The notes: generated by a model from the sequence alone, not told the origin. A stretch of 64,000 bases of DNA from Actimicrobium sp047621665 (GCA_047621665.1 JBLHMB010000014.1:1-64000), one strand, 5' to 3'. Shown: positions 19,844 through 28,561, counted from the stretch's first letter. Translations and numbers: made by a program.

Positions 19844-21177
19844 CCATCCCGATTACTGCAACGCTGTTCGAGCTGGCACGGCGTGCGCGCCAGCTCGATG
19901 ACAGCGCGGCACTCGGCTTCATGGCCGTCAACGAGTCGCATGCACTGGCACCCTACCGGCAAGCTGCGCTGTGGCTGACCGAAGGCGGCGTCGCGGCGTT
20001 GTCCGGCGTGGTCCAGCTTGAAGCCAACGCACCGTATGCGCAATGGCTGAACCGGGTCTGCGCAACGCTGCCGGTGGATTCGTCGCAGCCGGTACTGACC
20101 GGACCGGAAACACTGGCACCCGAAGTCGCCGGCGAATGGCCGGACTGGCTGCCGGCGCATGGCTTGTGGTTGCCATTCGTAGCCCGCGCCGGCAAGCCGG
20201 CCGGCGGTCTTTTGCTGGCGCGTGACCTGCCGTGGCAGGAGCAGGAACTGGCACTGCTGGCCGAGTGGATCGATAGCTGGCGACATGCGTGGCAGGCACT
20301 TTATCGGCCCTCGCCGTGGACCAGCCGACGCTGGCTGGCCCACTTGCGTCCGATACCGGGTACGCCGTGGTGGCGTCACAAGCGCATTGGCTGGCTGGCC
20401 GGTGTTCTGCTGGTGCTGGCCCTGCCGGTGCGCCTGAGCGTGCTGGCGCCGGGCGAACTGGTACCGGCCAATCCAGCCGTGGTGCGCGCCCCGCTCGATG
20501 GTGTCGTCGGCAGCTTTGCGGTCAAGCCGAACCAGCTGGTCCAGCGCGGTCAGCCGCTGTTTGCGCTCGACGATGTGACGCTCTCCAGCAAGCTCGAAGT
20601 CGCCACCCAGGCGCAGACCGGTGCCGAAGCAGAATACCGGCAAGCCGCACAACTGGCGGTGACCGACGGCAAGATCAAGGGTCGATTGGCGCTGCTGACC
20701 GGCAAACTCGCAGAGCGCCGTGCTGAAACCGATTACCTGCGCGGCCAGCGCGAACGCGCACATGTGGTCGCACCGCAGGACGGCATTGCGCTGTTCGATG
20801 ATCCGGTCGAATGGATCGGCAAGCCGGTCGTCACCGGCGAACGCATCCTGCGCCTGGCTACTCCCGGCGATGTCGAGATCGAAGTCTGGCTGCCGCTGGC
20901 CGATGCGATCCCGCTGGCTGCCGGTACCGATGTGCAGCTGTATCTGAATGCCAGCCCGCTGTCGCCGGTCGCGGCCAAATTGCGCTACATGGCACATGAT
21001 GCGGTCCAGCGTCCCGACGGCAGTTATGCCTACCGCGTGCGCGCCACGCTGAGCGGCAGCACGACGCACCGCATCGGTCTGAAAGGCAGTGCCAAACTCA
21101 GCGGCGAACGGGTCGCGCTGGGCTACTGGATATTGCGCCGGCCGCTGGCCGCGCTGCGCCAGAGCGTCGGATTCTGA
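19840..21177 (+). CDS. Membrane-anchored HlyD-type adaptor with cytoplasmic GAF-like domain
   Basis: Fusion protein of 445 residues. Residues 1-150 have no signal peptide and read as a GAF-like sensory domain (for example LGFMAVNESHALAPYRQAAL and GGLLLARDLPWQEQELALL). A single membrane segment lies near 184-202 (IGWLAGVLLVLALPVRLSV). The periplasmic part has a lipoyl half (VVRAPLDGVVGSFAVKPNQ), a short hairpin and a barrel domain. The GTG start at 19840 overlaps the stop of the adhesin-like gene (GTGA). The topology suggests a cytoplasmic signal or substrate is sensed and passed to the adaptor ring. GAF assignment is from pattern only. Confidence 0.82.
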   Translation: MTIPITATLFELARRARQLDDSAALGFMAVNESHALAPYRQAALWLTEGGVAALSGVVQLEANAPYAQWLNRVCATLPVDSSQPVLTGPETLAPEVAGEWPDWLPAHGLWLPFVARAGKPAGGLLLARDLPWQEQELALLAEWIDSWRHAWQALYRPSPWTSRRWLAHLRPIPGTPWWRHKRIGWLAGVLLVLALPVRLSVLAPGELVPANPAVVRAPLDGVVGSFAVKPNQLVQRGQPLFALDDVTLSSKLEVATQAQTGAEAEYRQAAQLAVTDGKIKGRLALLTGKLAERRAETDYLRGQRERAHVVAPQDGIALFDDPVEWIGKPVVTGERILRLATPGDVEIEVWLPLADAIPLAAGTDVQLYLNASPLSPVAAKLRYMAHDAVQRPDGSYAYRVRATLSGSTTHRIGLKGSAKLSGERVALGYWILRRPLAALRQSVGF

Positions 21178-21180
21178 GCG

Positions 21181-23295
21181 ATGGACCTGCCTGTCCTGCG
21201 TGAAGAACTCGCGCTGTTTGCCGGACCGGCACTGGCCGATGGCCAGCCCAGCTGGACGCTGCATGATCCGGTGCGCAACCAGTTTTTTCAGATCGACTGG
21301 ATGACGTTTGAAATCCTCGGGCGCTGGAATTTGCTGACCCCGGCGGCGATGCTGACCTCGCTCCATATCGAGACCACCTTGCGACCGGATGCCGACGATG
21401 TCGCGGCGGTCGCCACCTTCCTGCGCGATAACCAGCTGGTGCAAGTCGGTGGTGCCGCCAGCGCCATCCGGCTGGCAGCACGGCAGGCGCATCTGCGCGG
21501 CAGCTGGCAACAATGGCTGCTGCATCACTACCTGTTTTTCCGCATTCCGCTGCTGCGTCCGGATGGCTGGCTGACGCGCGGCACGACGCTGGTCGCGCCG
21601 TTTTACACGCGCACTTTTGCGCAGCTCAGCCTGCTGGCGCTGGTGCTGGGGCTGGTGATGGTCTACCGCGACTGGACCCATTTTTCCGCAACGCTGCTCG
21701 ATACCTTCACGCCCAACAGCATCGTCAGCCTCGGCCTTGCCGTGGTCTTCGTCAAAGTGCTGCACGAGCTGGGTCACGCATTTACCGCCAAGCGGTACGG
21801 CTGTCGCGTGCCGGTGATGGGCGTGGCTTTTCTGGTGCTGCTGCCGATGGCCTACACCGACACCAACGAAGTCTGGAAACTGGCCGATCGCAAGCAACGC
21901 CTGATCGTCGCCGGGGCCGGCGTAGCCACCGAAATGGTGGTGGCGATCTGGGCCACGCTGGCCTGGTGCCTGCTACCGGAAGGCTTGCCGAAGTCGATCG
22001 CGTTCCTGCTCGCCACCACTACCTGGATCGCCACGCTGGCCATCAATGCCAGTCCGTTCATGCGCTTCGATGGCTATTTTTTACTGTCGGACTGGCTCGC
22101 CATGCCGAACCTGCACGGCCGCAGCTTCGCGCTGGCGCGCTGGAAATTGCGCAGCTGGCTGTTCGGACTGCGCCAGGAACCACCGGAATATTTTTCGCGC
22201 CGGCGCGCTGCCGGCCTGATTGCGTTTGCCTGGGCGACCTGGATTTACCGGCTGGTGCTGTTCCTCGGGATTGCCGCGCTGGTCTATCATTTTGTCGTCA
22301 AGGCGGTCGGCATCCTGCTGTTCGTCATCGAGATCGGCTGGTTCATCGTGCTGCCGCTGTGGCAAGAAATCCGCCACTGGCCGGCGCTGCTGCACCAGCG
22401 CGGTACCAGCGATCCAATGCCGTCGCGCGTGCGCCGCACTGCGCTGCTGCTGGTGTTGTTAGTGCTGCTGGCAGTTGTGCCGTGGCCGACCCGGCTCAGC
22501 GCATCCGGCCTGCTGAAACCGGCCGTGATGTTGCCGACCCATGCTCCGGCCGGTGCGCAACTGATCCGCCTGCCATGGCACGAAGGCAGCGCCGTCCCGG
22601 CCGGTGCGGTACTCCTCGAACTGGCTTCGGCCGAGCTGCCGCTGCGCTGGCACAAAGCGCAAGCCCGCATGACCCAGTTGCGCCAGCAAAATGCCGATGC
22701 TGCCGTCGATGCCGAACAGCGCCAGAATTTGCAGATACTGCAACAGGAGCAAGCCACCGCCGTCGCCGAACTGGCCGGCATCACCGCCGAACTGGCGTTG
22801 TATGCGCCAAGCGCACCGTTCGACGGCATCTTGCGCAACATCGATCCGGAGCTGGTTCCCGGGGTCTGGGTCAGCCAATACGAACGGCTGGCGGTGTTGG
22901 TAAAACCCGGTGCGTGGCAAGTCGATACCTATTTTGATGAAGACGATGTCCAGCGCATTGCGATCGGTGACCATGCGCGGTTTTATACCGATGGCATGAC
23001 CGGTCCGGTGCTGCACCTGACGGTCAGTGCGATCGAGCCGGACGCGACCCGCGCCTTGCAGGCCACCCAACTGGCTGCGCAGTTCGGCGGCTCGGTGCTG
23101 ACGCGCGACAAGCACGGCGTGCAGATTCCGGAACGTGCGGTCTACCGGGTCATGCTGACGACCAGCGACGATCCGGCCAGCCTGTCGCAACAGAGCTGGC
23201 GCGGACGTGTCGTGATTCATGGAAATTGGGAAGCGCCGGTGGTGGCGTTCCTGCGTGCCGGGTTGGTGCTGGTGTGGCGTGAGCTAGGATTTTGA
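21181..23295 (+). CDS. PqqD-like / M50 metalloprotease / HlyD adaptor fusion
   Basis: Polytopic inner-membrane protein, 704 residues, with three parts. Residues about 15-85 resemble PqqD-type peptide-recognition domains (WTLHDPVRNQFFQIDWMTFE). Residues about 130-430 hold several membrane segments and the site-2 protease zinc site: HELGH at 195-199 and the third ligand Asp297 in FMRFDGYFLL; all three ligands are intact. From about 430 a periplasmic lipoyl/barrel adaptor domain follows, with a short helical hairpin. It is the last gene of the operon and the only polytopic protein in it. It could recognise, cleave or conduct the exported substrate; which of these is unknown. Confidence 0.88.
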   Translation: MDLPVLREELALFAGPALADGQPSWTLHDPVRNQFFQIDWMTFEILGRWNLLTPAAMLTSLHIETTLRPDADDVAAVATFLRDNQLVQVGGAASAIRLAARQAHLRGSWQQWLLHHYLFFRIPLLRPDGWLTRGTTLVAPFYTRTFAQLSLLALVLGLVMVYRDWTHFSATLLDTFTPNSIVSLGLAVVFVKVLHELGHAFTAKRYGCRVPVMGVAFLVLLPMAYTDTNEVWKLADRKQRLIVAGAGVATEMVVAIWATLAWCLLPEGLPKSIAFLLATTTWIATLAINASPFMRFDGYFLLSDWLAMPNLHGRSFALARWKLRSWLFGLRQEPPEYFSRRRAAGLIAFAWATWIYRLVLFLGIAALVYHFVVKAVGILLFVIEIGWFIVLPLWQEIRHWPALLHQRGTSDPMPSRVRRTALLLVLLVLLAVVPWPTRLSASGLLKPAVMLPTHAPAGAQLIRLPWHEGSAVPAGAVLLELASAELPLRWHKAQARMTQLRQQNADAAVDAEQRQNLQILQQEQATAVAELAGITAELALYAPSAPFDGILRNIDPELVPGVWVSQYERLAVLVKPGAWQVDTYFDEDDVQRIAIGDHARFYTDGMTGPVLHLTVSAIEPDATRALQATQLAAQFGGSVLTRDKHGVQIPERAVYRVMLTTSDDPASLSQQSWRGRVVIHGNWEAPVVAFLRAGLVLVWRELGF

Positions 23296-23301
23296 GACAG
23301 G

Positions 23302-24075
23302 CTAAATCCAGTTTTCGACGCTTGGCAGCGACTCGAATCCCGGCCGCGCAAAGTAATAGCCCTGCATCAGGCGTATCCCGTTGTCCTTGAACCAGCGCGC
23401 CTCGCCTTCGGTTTCGACCCCTTCGGCGATGACTTCGACACCCAGCAATCCGGTCGTCAGCAAGATGCCCTTGACGACTGCCTGCTTGACCGGGTTGGTG
23501 TCGATGTCGCGTACCAGCTTGATATCGATCTTGATCAGCGTCGGCTGGAAGTCGGTCAGCAAGCCGAGTCCGGCATACCCGGCACCGAAATCATCGATCG
23601 CGGTAGCAAAACCACGATCCCGGTAGTAGCGGAAAATCGACAGCAGTTTTTCCGGCTCAAGAATCTGTTCGGATTCGGTGACTTCAAAAATGATCCGGTC
23701 GAGCGGAAAACCGGCCGCCTCGGCCGCCAAAATGGTGGTGCGGATACACAGCTCGGGTTGATAAATTGCGTTGGGCAGGAAGTTGATCGAGATGCGGCAA
23801 GTCATGCCCAGTTGCTGGGCCAGAAAAATACTGCGGATGCGGCAGCCCTGATCGAAGCGGTAGCGGTTTTCGTCGTTCACCATGCCCAGGATATGCGCAG
23901 CGCCTTCGCCATTGACACCGCGCACCAGCGCTTCATAGGCATAAATCGTGCGCTGCTCGACATCGACGATGGGCTGAAAAGCGAACGTAAAATCAAAATC
24001 CAGTTGATCCTTACAGACGGCACACCCGGGGTCGGGTATGTCGATTGGCAGGACCCTAATGATTTTTTGGGACAC
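23302..24075 (-). CDS. EAL domain cyclic-di-GMP phosphodiesterase
   Basis: Stand-alone EAL protein, 257 residues, no membrane segment. The catalytic set looks complete: EALVRG, SINFLPN, FEVTESE, AIDDFGAGYAG, LIKIDIKL, AEGVET and MQGYYFARP, so it should hydrolyse c-di-GMP to pGpG. The N-terminus has a Cys pair (CAVC) of unknown use, and no recognised sensor domain. It is convergent with the export operon, its stop only 6 bp from that of the M50 gene. Because c-di-GMP often controls retention of large adhesins, a link with the neighbouring operon is possible but not shown. Confidence 0.92.
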   Translation of the reverse strand: MSQKIIRVLPIDIPDPGCAVCKDQLDFDFTFAFQPIVDVEQRTIYAYEALVRGVNGEGAAHILGMVNDENRYRFDQGCRIRSIFLAQQLGMTCRISINFLPNAIYQPELCIRTTILAAEAAGFPLDRIIFEVTESEQILEPEKLLSIFRYYRDRGFATAIDDFGAGYAGLGLLTDFQPTLIKIDIKLVRDIDTNPVKQAVVKGILLTTGLLGVEVIAEGVETEGEARWFKDNGIRLMQGYYFARPGFESLPSVENWI

Positions 24076-24172
24076 GATGAACTCTCCGGTATATTTTTAA
24101 ACTGGGCGGATGGTAACACCCCATGTAGAAATAACCAGACTTACGATCAACAGCACGCATTGATCGATCAGA

Positions 24173-24862
24173 TCAGCCCGCCATCATCACCGGACCACCT
24201 TTACCGATAGCCCGCTGATACGCCGGCCGCGCATTCATTTTCTTTTTGTAGGCCATCAGTGCCGGGAATTGCTTGCCTGCTGTCGCACGCGACAGCGCCG
24301 CTTCCACCGCAAAGCTCATCTGAAAATCGGCCATTGTCATCTGTTCACCGGCAAACCACGCGTGCCTGGTCAGATGCTGTTCCATGTACGCCATCGCAGT
24401 GGCCAGGTTCGGGTCGATCAATATCAGCTGTACCTGTTCGCATAATTTGCGGGCGATGGGGCGCACAAAAAATGGCATCGGCTGGGTAGGGATACTCGTG
24501 AATACCAGTTTCATGACCAGCCAGTTCATCAGCGAGCCTTCGGCAAAATGCATCCAGAAACGGCATTCGCGATATTCGGGCGTGCCCTGCCGGGGTTGCA
24601 GTGCGGCGACGTCGCTGGTGCCCTTGTCGCCATAGGTCTCGACCAGATATTCGACAATCGCACCGGATTCAGCCACCGTGACCCCGCCATCGGTGATAAC
24701 CGGCGACTTGCCCATCGGATGGATGGCTTTCAATTCGGGCGGAGCGAGCTTGGTCTTTTTATTGCGCTGATAGCGCTTGATCTCGTACGGAACGCCCAGT
24801 TCTTCGAGCAGCCAGAGAATGCGCTGCGAACGGGAAGTATCGAGATGGTGGAGGGTAAGCAT
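24173..24862 (-). CDS. Glutathione S-transferase family protein
   Basis: Cytosolic GST, 229 residues. The N-terminal thioredoxin fold shows HHLDTSRSQRILWLLEELGVPYE and the glutathione-binding ITDGGVTVAESGAIVEYLVETYG. The helical C-terminal domain follows with WFAGEQMTMADFQMSFAVEAAL, the usual N-capping/hydrophobic staple region. ATG at 24862. It is a single gene between the EAL gene and the ParB-like gene, with no obvious operon partner; its substrate cannot be named. Confidence 0.92.
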   Translation of the reverse strand: MLTLHHLDTSRSQRILWLLEELGVPYEIKRYQRNKKTKLAPPELKAIHPMGKSPVITDGGVTVAESGAIVEYLVETYGDKGTSDVAALQPRQGTPEYRECRFWMHFAEGSLMNWLVMKLVFTSIPTQPMPFFVRPIARKLCEQVQLILIDPNLATAMAYMEQHLTRHAWFAGEQMTMADFQMSFAVEAALSRATAGKQFPALMAYKKKMNARPAYQRAIGKGGPVMMAG

Positions 24863-25228
24863 GGTTTCCTGTCAGTGAGAGCGCGCTGTGCGCAACGGTT
24901 TTCGAGTGTACACGGCGAACCGGCCGCCTTGCCGGGGTGCTGCGGTAGCAGTAAAAACTTATGCCCGGATTGTGTGAACAACTTTGTGCATAACCCTGTG
25001 TGAAGCAGCCGCAAGGCAGTCGCCATGCCGGTGCGCGACACTGCCTTATTTTTAAGCAGGACAACATCGTACTGGCGACGCGCCTGTCTGCGACCACGAC
25101 AGCGAACACTTCAGCAACAACTGCTTTACCATGTCGATCCCGTCGCACCGGCGCACCGTGCGGATCGTCGCACCGACGCCGTTTGCGCTGATGCCGGATG
25201 CCACTTACTACAAAGATCAAGGTCACCC
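24863..25228. other. 366-bp intergenic leader upstream of the ParB-like gene
   Basis: No gene is supported. It contains the conserved leader element (24954-25058) repeated at 58.8 kb. An open frame crosses it from 25025, but the sequence lacks protein-like character and the ParB-like similarity starts only at 25229. The rest shows no element I recognise. Confidence 0.5.
24954..25058 (+). repeat. Leader element, copy 1 (related copy at 58819-58923)
   Basis: Shares AAAACTTATGCCC, then a 26-bp block with one difference (24973-24998 versus 58838-58863), then CACTGCCTT and TTTAAGCA at similar spacing. TGTGCATAA inside the block is a perfect DnaA-box match on the opposite strand (TTATGCACA). It may be a regulatory or replication-related sequence associated with this ParB-like family. 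Confidence 0.6.
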
Positions 25229-26026
25229 ATGAACATCACCATCAACGATGCATTACGCAGTTACATCGACCCGCTCACCATCGACGAATACACAGCGCTT
25301 GAGCGCAGTCTGCTCGCTGAGGGTTGTCGTGACGCGCTGGTCCTGTGGGGCGACGTCCTGATCGACGGCCATAACCGCTACGCGATTTACCGCCAGCACG
25401 GGATCGCTTTTCAGGCCGTGCAAAATGCCAGCTTCGGCTCCCTCGACGACGTGATGCTGTGGATGATCGATAACCATCTGGCACGACGCAGCGTGTCGGA
25501 TTTCCAGCGTGGCGTGCTGGCGTTGCGCAAAAAAGAAATCGTCGCGACGCGCCAGCGATTGCAATTGCAGGAGGCGCCTGCCGGTGCACCGGCCAACCCG
25601 CCCGCCACCACACCGGTCACCCCACCGATCGCTACCCGCGACGACGTCGCCCGGCTTGCCGGCATCAGCAGCAATACGATTACGCAGATCGAAAAAATCC
25701 AGAAAGCCGCGACGCCGGAACTGGTCAATGCAGTACGCGCCGGCACCATCTCGATTAATGCGGCAGCGGCAGTGGCGACACTGCCCGCCGCCAAACAGGT
25801 CGCTGCCGTCGCCGGTGGCAAAAAAGAATTGCAGCAAGCGGCGAAACAGGTGCGCGAGCTGAAGGCCGGGAGCCGCACTCCAAAGTTAAGCGCACCCGCC
25901 AGCGAAACAGGGGAACCCGAATCGCTGCAAGCCAGAGTCGCCGAACTGACTGCCGAGAATGCCGCCTTGACCGACCGGATTGTGCTGCTGACCGCCGCGC
26001 TGGAAGAAGCGCGGCGCGCGGCCTGA
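25229..26026 (+). CDS. ParB-like partition/plasmid-replication-related protein
   Basis: DNA-binding protein of 265 residues. The ParB/Srx-type N-terminal fold is visible around residues 15-75, with LVLWGDVLIDGHNRYAIY containing the DGHNR signature. A helix-turn-helix lies near 130-155 (RDDVARLAGISSNTITQIEKI). An Ala/Pro-rich linker sits between them, and the C-terminus (about 230-265) is a predicted coiled coil (LQARVAELTAENAALTDRI). The start is the ATG at 25229. No parA is adjacent, so this is probably a chromosomal regulator or a relic of a plasmid system. It ends directly next to the convergent kinase gene. Confidence 0.82.
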   Translation: MNITINDALRSYIDPLTIDEYTALERSLLAEGCRDALVLWGDVLIDGHNRYAIYRQHGIAFQAVQNASFGSLDDVMLWMIDNHLARRSVSDFQRGVLALRKKEIVATRQRLQLQEAPAGAPANPPATTPVTPPIATRDDVARLAGISSNTITQIEKIQKAATPELVNAVRAGTISINAAAAVATLPAAKQVAAVAGGKKELQQAAKQVRELKAGSRTPKLSAPASETGEPESLQARVAELTAENAALTDRIVLLTAALEEARRAA

Positions 26027-27283
26027 TCAGGAAATCAGGATCGCCCTGAAATCATTGACGTTGGTTTTGGTCGGACCGGTGATGACAGCATCGCCGAGTG
26101 CGCCAAAAAAGCCGTGGCCATCATTATTGTCCAGACTGTCCCGGGGACGGAGTCCAAGTGCCCACGCGCGCGCCAGCGAATCTGGCATCAGCAGCGCACC
26201 GGCAATATCGACCATGCCGTCAACGCCGTCGGTGTCTGCCGCCAGCGCATGAATGGCAGCGTGACCATTAAGCGCGACGCCAAGCGACAGCAAAAATTCG
26301 ACATTGCGACCACCGCTGCCATTCCCCTTGACGGTGACGGTGGTCTCGCCACCCGACAATAAAACACAAGGCCGCGTGAAGGGCATGTCGTGCGTCGCCA
26401 CCTGCAGCGCAATCCCGGCCATGACCCGGCCAACTTCCGCAGCTTCGCCTTCAATCGCGTCGCCCAGCACATGCGCGGCAATCCCGCTTTGACTGGCCAC
26501 TTCGGCTGCAGCCATCAACGCCATTTGCGGCGTGGCGATCAGGTGCGCTTCGCAGCGCGCCAGCCGTGCATCATCGGGCTTGACCGATTCACCGGCACCC
26601 GACTCCAGCACCGTGCGCGCAGCACCCGGCAAGGTAATGCCATAGCGACGCACGATGTCTAGCGCTTGCGCGCACGTGGTCGCATCACCCACGGTCGGAC
26701 CCGAAGCAATATCGATCGGATCATCGCCCGGCACATCCGAAATCAGCAGCGTGACCACGCGCGCCGGAAAACAGGCGGCAGCCAGCCGGCCACCCTTGAT
26801 CGCAGACAGATGGCGGCGCACACAATTCATTTCGGTGATGCTCGCGCCACATTGCAACAAAGCCTTGTTGATCGCCTGCTTGTCGGCCAGCGTGATGCCG
26901 GCGGCAGGCAATGGCATCAGCGCCGAACCGCCACCGGAAATCAGGCAGATCACCAGATCATCGGCCGTCAATCCCTGCACCAGTTGCAGGATGCGTTGCG
27001 CGGCATCCAGCCCGGCCTGGTCGGGAACCGGATGGGCGGCTTCGACAATCTCGATGCGGGTGCACGGCGCGGCGTAACCGTAGCGCGTGACGACCAGTCC
27101 GGTCAGCGGCGCAGGCCAATGCAACTCCAGCACCCGTGCCATTTCAGCCGAGGCCTTGCCGGCACCGATGACAATGGTTCTTCCGCTTGGCGCAGCCGGC
27201 AGGAACAACGGAATGCAGTGCGTCGGTTGCGCGGCTTCGACCGCCGCATCGAACATTTTTCGAAGCAAACTTGCTGGTTCCAT
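26027..27283 (-). CDS. ttuD: Glycerate 2-kinase (MOFRL family)
   Basis: Type II glycerate kinase, 418 residues, giving 2-phosphoglycerate from D-glycerate; homologues are often annotated as hydroxypyruvate reductase TtuD or GckA. Seen are the N-terminal nucleotide-binding TIVIGAGKASAEMARVLE, the loop CLISGGGSALMPLPAAGITL, and the C-terminal MOFRL-type VLLSGGETTVTVKGNGSGGRNVEFLLSL with ADTDGVDG. Start is the ATG at 27283. It ends one base from the convergent ParB-like gene, leaving no room for a terminator. The next gene upstream (TerA-like) ends 18 bp away on the same strand, so read-through from the ter cluster is possible. Confidence 0.9.
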   Translation of the reverse strand: MEPASLLRKMFDAAVEAAQPTHCIPLFLPAAPSGRTIVIGAGKASAEMARVLELHWPAPLTGLVVTRYGYAAPCTRIEIVEAAHPVPDQAGLDAAQRILQLVQGLTADDLVICLISGGGSALMPLPAAGITLADKQAINKALLQCGASITEMNCVRRHLSAIKGGRLAAACFPARVVTLLISDVPGDDPIDIASGPTVGDATTCAQALDIVRRYGITLPGAARTVLESGAGESVKPDDARLARCEAHLIATPQMALMAAAEVASQSGIAAHVLGDAIEGEAAEVGRVMAGIALQVATHDMPFTRPCVLLSGGETTVTVKGNGSGGRNVEFLLSLGVALNGHAAIHALAADTDGVDGMVDIAGALLMPDSLARAWALGLRPRDSLDNNDGHGFFGALGDAVITGPTKTNVNDFRAILIS

Positions 27284-27301
27284 GAGGGGAATCTCCTTGA
27301 T

Positions 27302-28537
27302 TTAATCTTTACGGCCGGTCTTCCAGCGCATCCCGAAACCGTAACGGCGATCCATCATCTCATGCGCACCGACGCCACCTTCGGCGCCGAAATATTCGGC
27401 CAGCTTGGTGACCTGAAATTTGCCACCCACATTGTCGATCATGGCGATCGCGCACATCATCTGGGCATTGTTGCCGTTGTCCAGTTTGACCTCGACCGGT
27501 GCCTGACCGGGTGCCTCGATGGTGACTACGCCATCGGTCGCCGCCCAGTTGGCCGCGCCTTCGTAAATGAAGGTAAAGATCAGCGCGCGCTTGATGTGGG
27601 CGAACTGATCGCCGTTGATGAACATGTTCTCGCCATCCGTGCTGGTGCCGGTCCGGTCGTCACCGGCGAGCGAAATGTAGGGTGACGCTTCAAAATTTCC
27701 CCACGCTTTTCCGAGTGCCTGGATGCCGCCTTTTTTACCATCGGTCAGCTCATAGAGACAGGCCAGATCCAGATCGATACCGCCGCTTTTTTTGGCATCG
27801 CCCAGCAAGCGACTGAAGAATCCCGCTTTTTCTGGCGCAGCAATCGACGGGTTCTGGTTCCAGTTCAGATTGACACGGACCCGGCCATAACCTTGCCCGC
27901 CCTTTTTTTCGAGGCTGACTTTGTCACCTTGTTTTTCCAGCGTGATCTTCGATAGCGAGACTGCCGGTGCCGGTGAAGGTGCAGGCGCAGGTGCAGGTGC
28001 AGGTGCAGGTGACGCCGACGGCGCAGCAGCCGCCTGCTCGCCACCAAAATGCGTCAGCAGCGACGACAGCCCGCCCGCAAAACCCTGCCCCACTGCGCCA
28101 AATCGCCACACCCCGTCCTTGCGATAAATCTCGCCGGCGATCAGGGCGACCTCGGTATTGAAATCGGCACCGATCAATGGAAACGTTACCGCATCACCGA
28201 GCACCAGCGCGCCGGGCGCGATGTTGGCCATGGAGCCGGGACCGTCGATGGCGGCGGTGAATACCAGCTTCGCAATCGATGCCGGCAATTTGGCAAGATC
28301 AATCCGGTACACCGCCTTGCCTGACGATTGATCCAGTGTGATGGCGTTTTCCGGCGAGGCGGTCTGATTGAAAAAAACCAGATAGCGGTCATCCGACAAC
28401 TTGTCGTTGCCATCCAGTCCAAAACAGGACACATCAATCGACGCGCCGGGTAAGGACACATCGAGCGTCACCGTCAACTGTTCCTGGCAACCCAGGTCGG
28501 TCAGTTTGCCTTTTTGCCCACGTGAAAATGTTTTCAT
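27302..28537 (-). CDS. TerA/TerF-like protein with two TerD-type domains
   Basis: Tellurium-resistance family protein, 411 residues from the ATG at 28537 (AGGAGAG upstream; a TTG just before is a less likely start). Residues about 1-168 form one TerD-like domain with VSCFGLDGNDKLSDDRYLVFFNQ. A Pro-Ala linker (about 172-194) joins it to a second domain, about 195-411, with IDLDLACLYEL and GDDRTGTSTDGENMFINGD, the acidic loops that bind Ca2+ in this family. The linker DNA is a run of six-base repeats. Last Ter gene of the minus-strand arm; likely a cytoplasmic or membrane-associated scaffold. Confidence 0.87.
   Translation of the reverse strand: MKTFSRGQKGKLTDLGCQEQLTVTLDVSLPGASIDVSCFGLDGNDKLSDDRYLVFFNQTASPENAITLDQSSGKAVYRIDLAKLPASIAKLVFTAAIDGPGSMANIAPGALVLGDAVTFPLIGADFNTEVALIAGEIYRKDGVWRFGAVGQGFAGGLSSLLTHFGGEQAAAAPSASPAPAPAPAPAPSPAPAVSLSKITLEKQGDKVSLEKKGGQGYGRVRVNLNWNQNPSIAAPEKAGFFSRLLGDAKKSGGIDLDLACLYELTDGKKGGIQALGKAWGNFEASPYISLAGDDRTGTSTDGENMFINGDQFAHIKRALIFTFIYEGAANWAATDGVVTIEAPGQAPVEVKLDNGNNAQMMCAIAMIDNVGGKFQVTKLAEYFGAEGGVGAHEMMDRRYGFGMRWKTGRKD
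27978..28007. repeat. Hexanucleotide repeat in the TerA-like linker
   Basis: Five tandem copies of GGTGCA (one GGCGCA variant) code on the minus strand for the Ala-Pro linker between the two TerD-type domains. The length is a multiple of three, so changes in copy number would keep the frame. Confidence 0.7.
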
Positions 28538-28561
28538 CAAAATCTCTCCTGTGTAGTGTGA

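Noticed and set aside
19507..21897. Antisense open frame of 796 codons
   Set aside because: Lies opposite three well-supported genes; its His/Gln/Arg-rich product shows no domain.
21513..22937. 474-codon frame inside the M50 gene
   Set aside because: Shadow frame in GC-rich coding DNA; the M50 frame has the zinc site and membrane segments.
24954..25058. Chromosomal replication origin
   Set aside because: Only one perfect DnaA-box match and no dnaA, gidA or clustered boxes; a leader element is the safer description.
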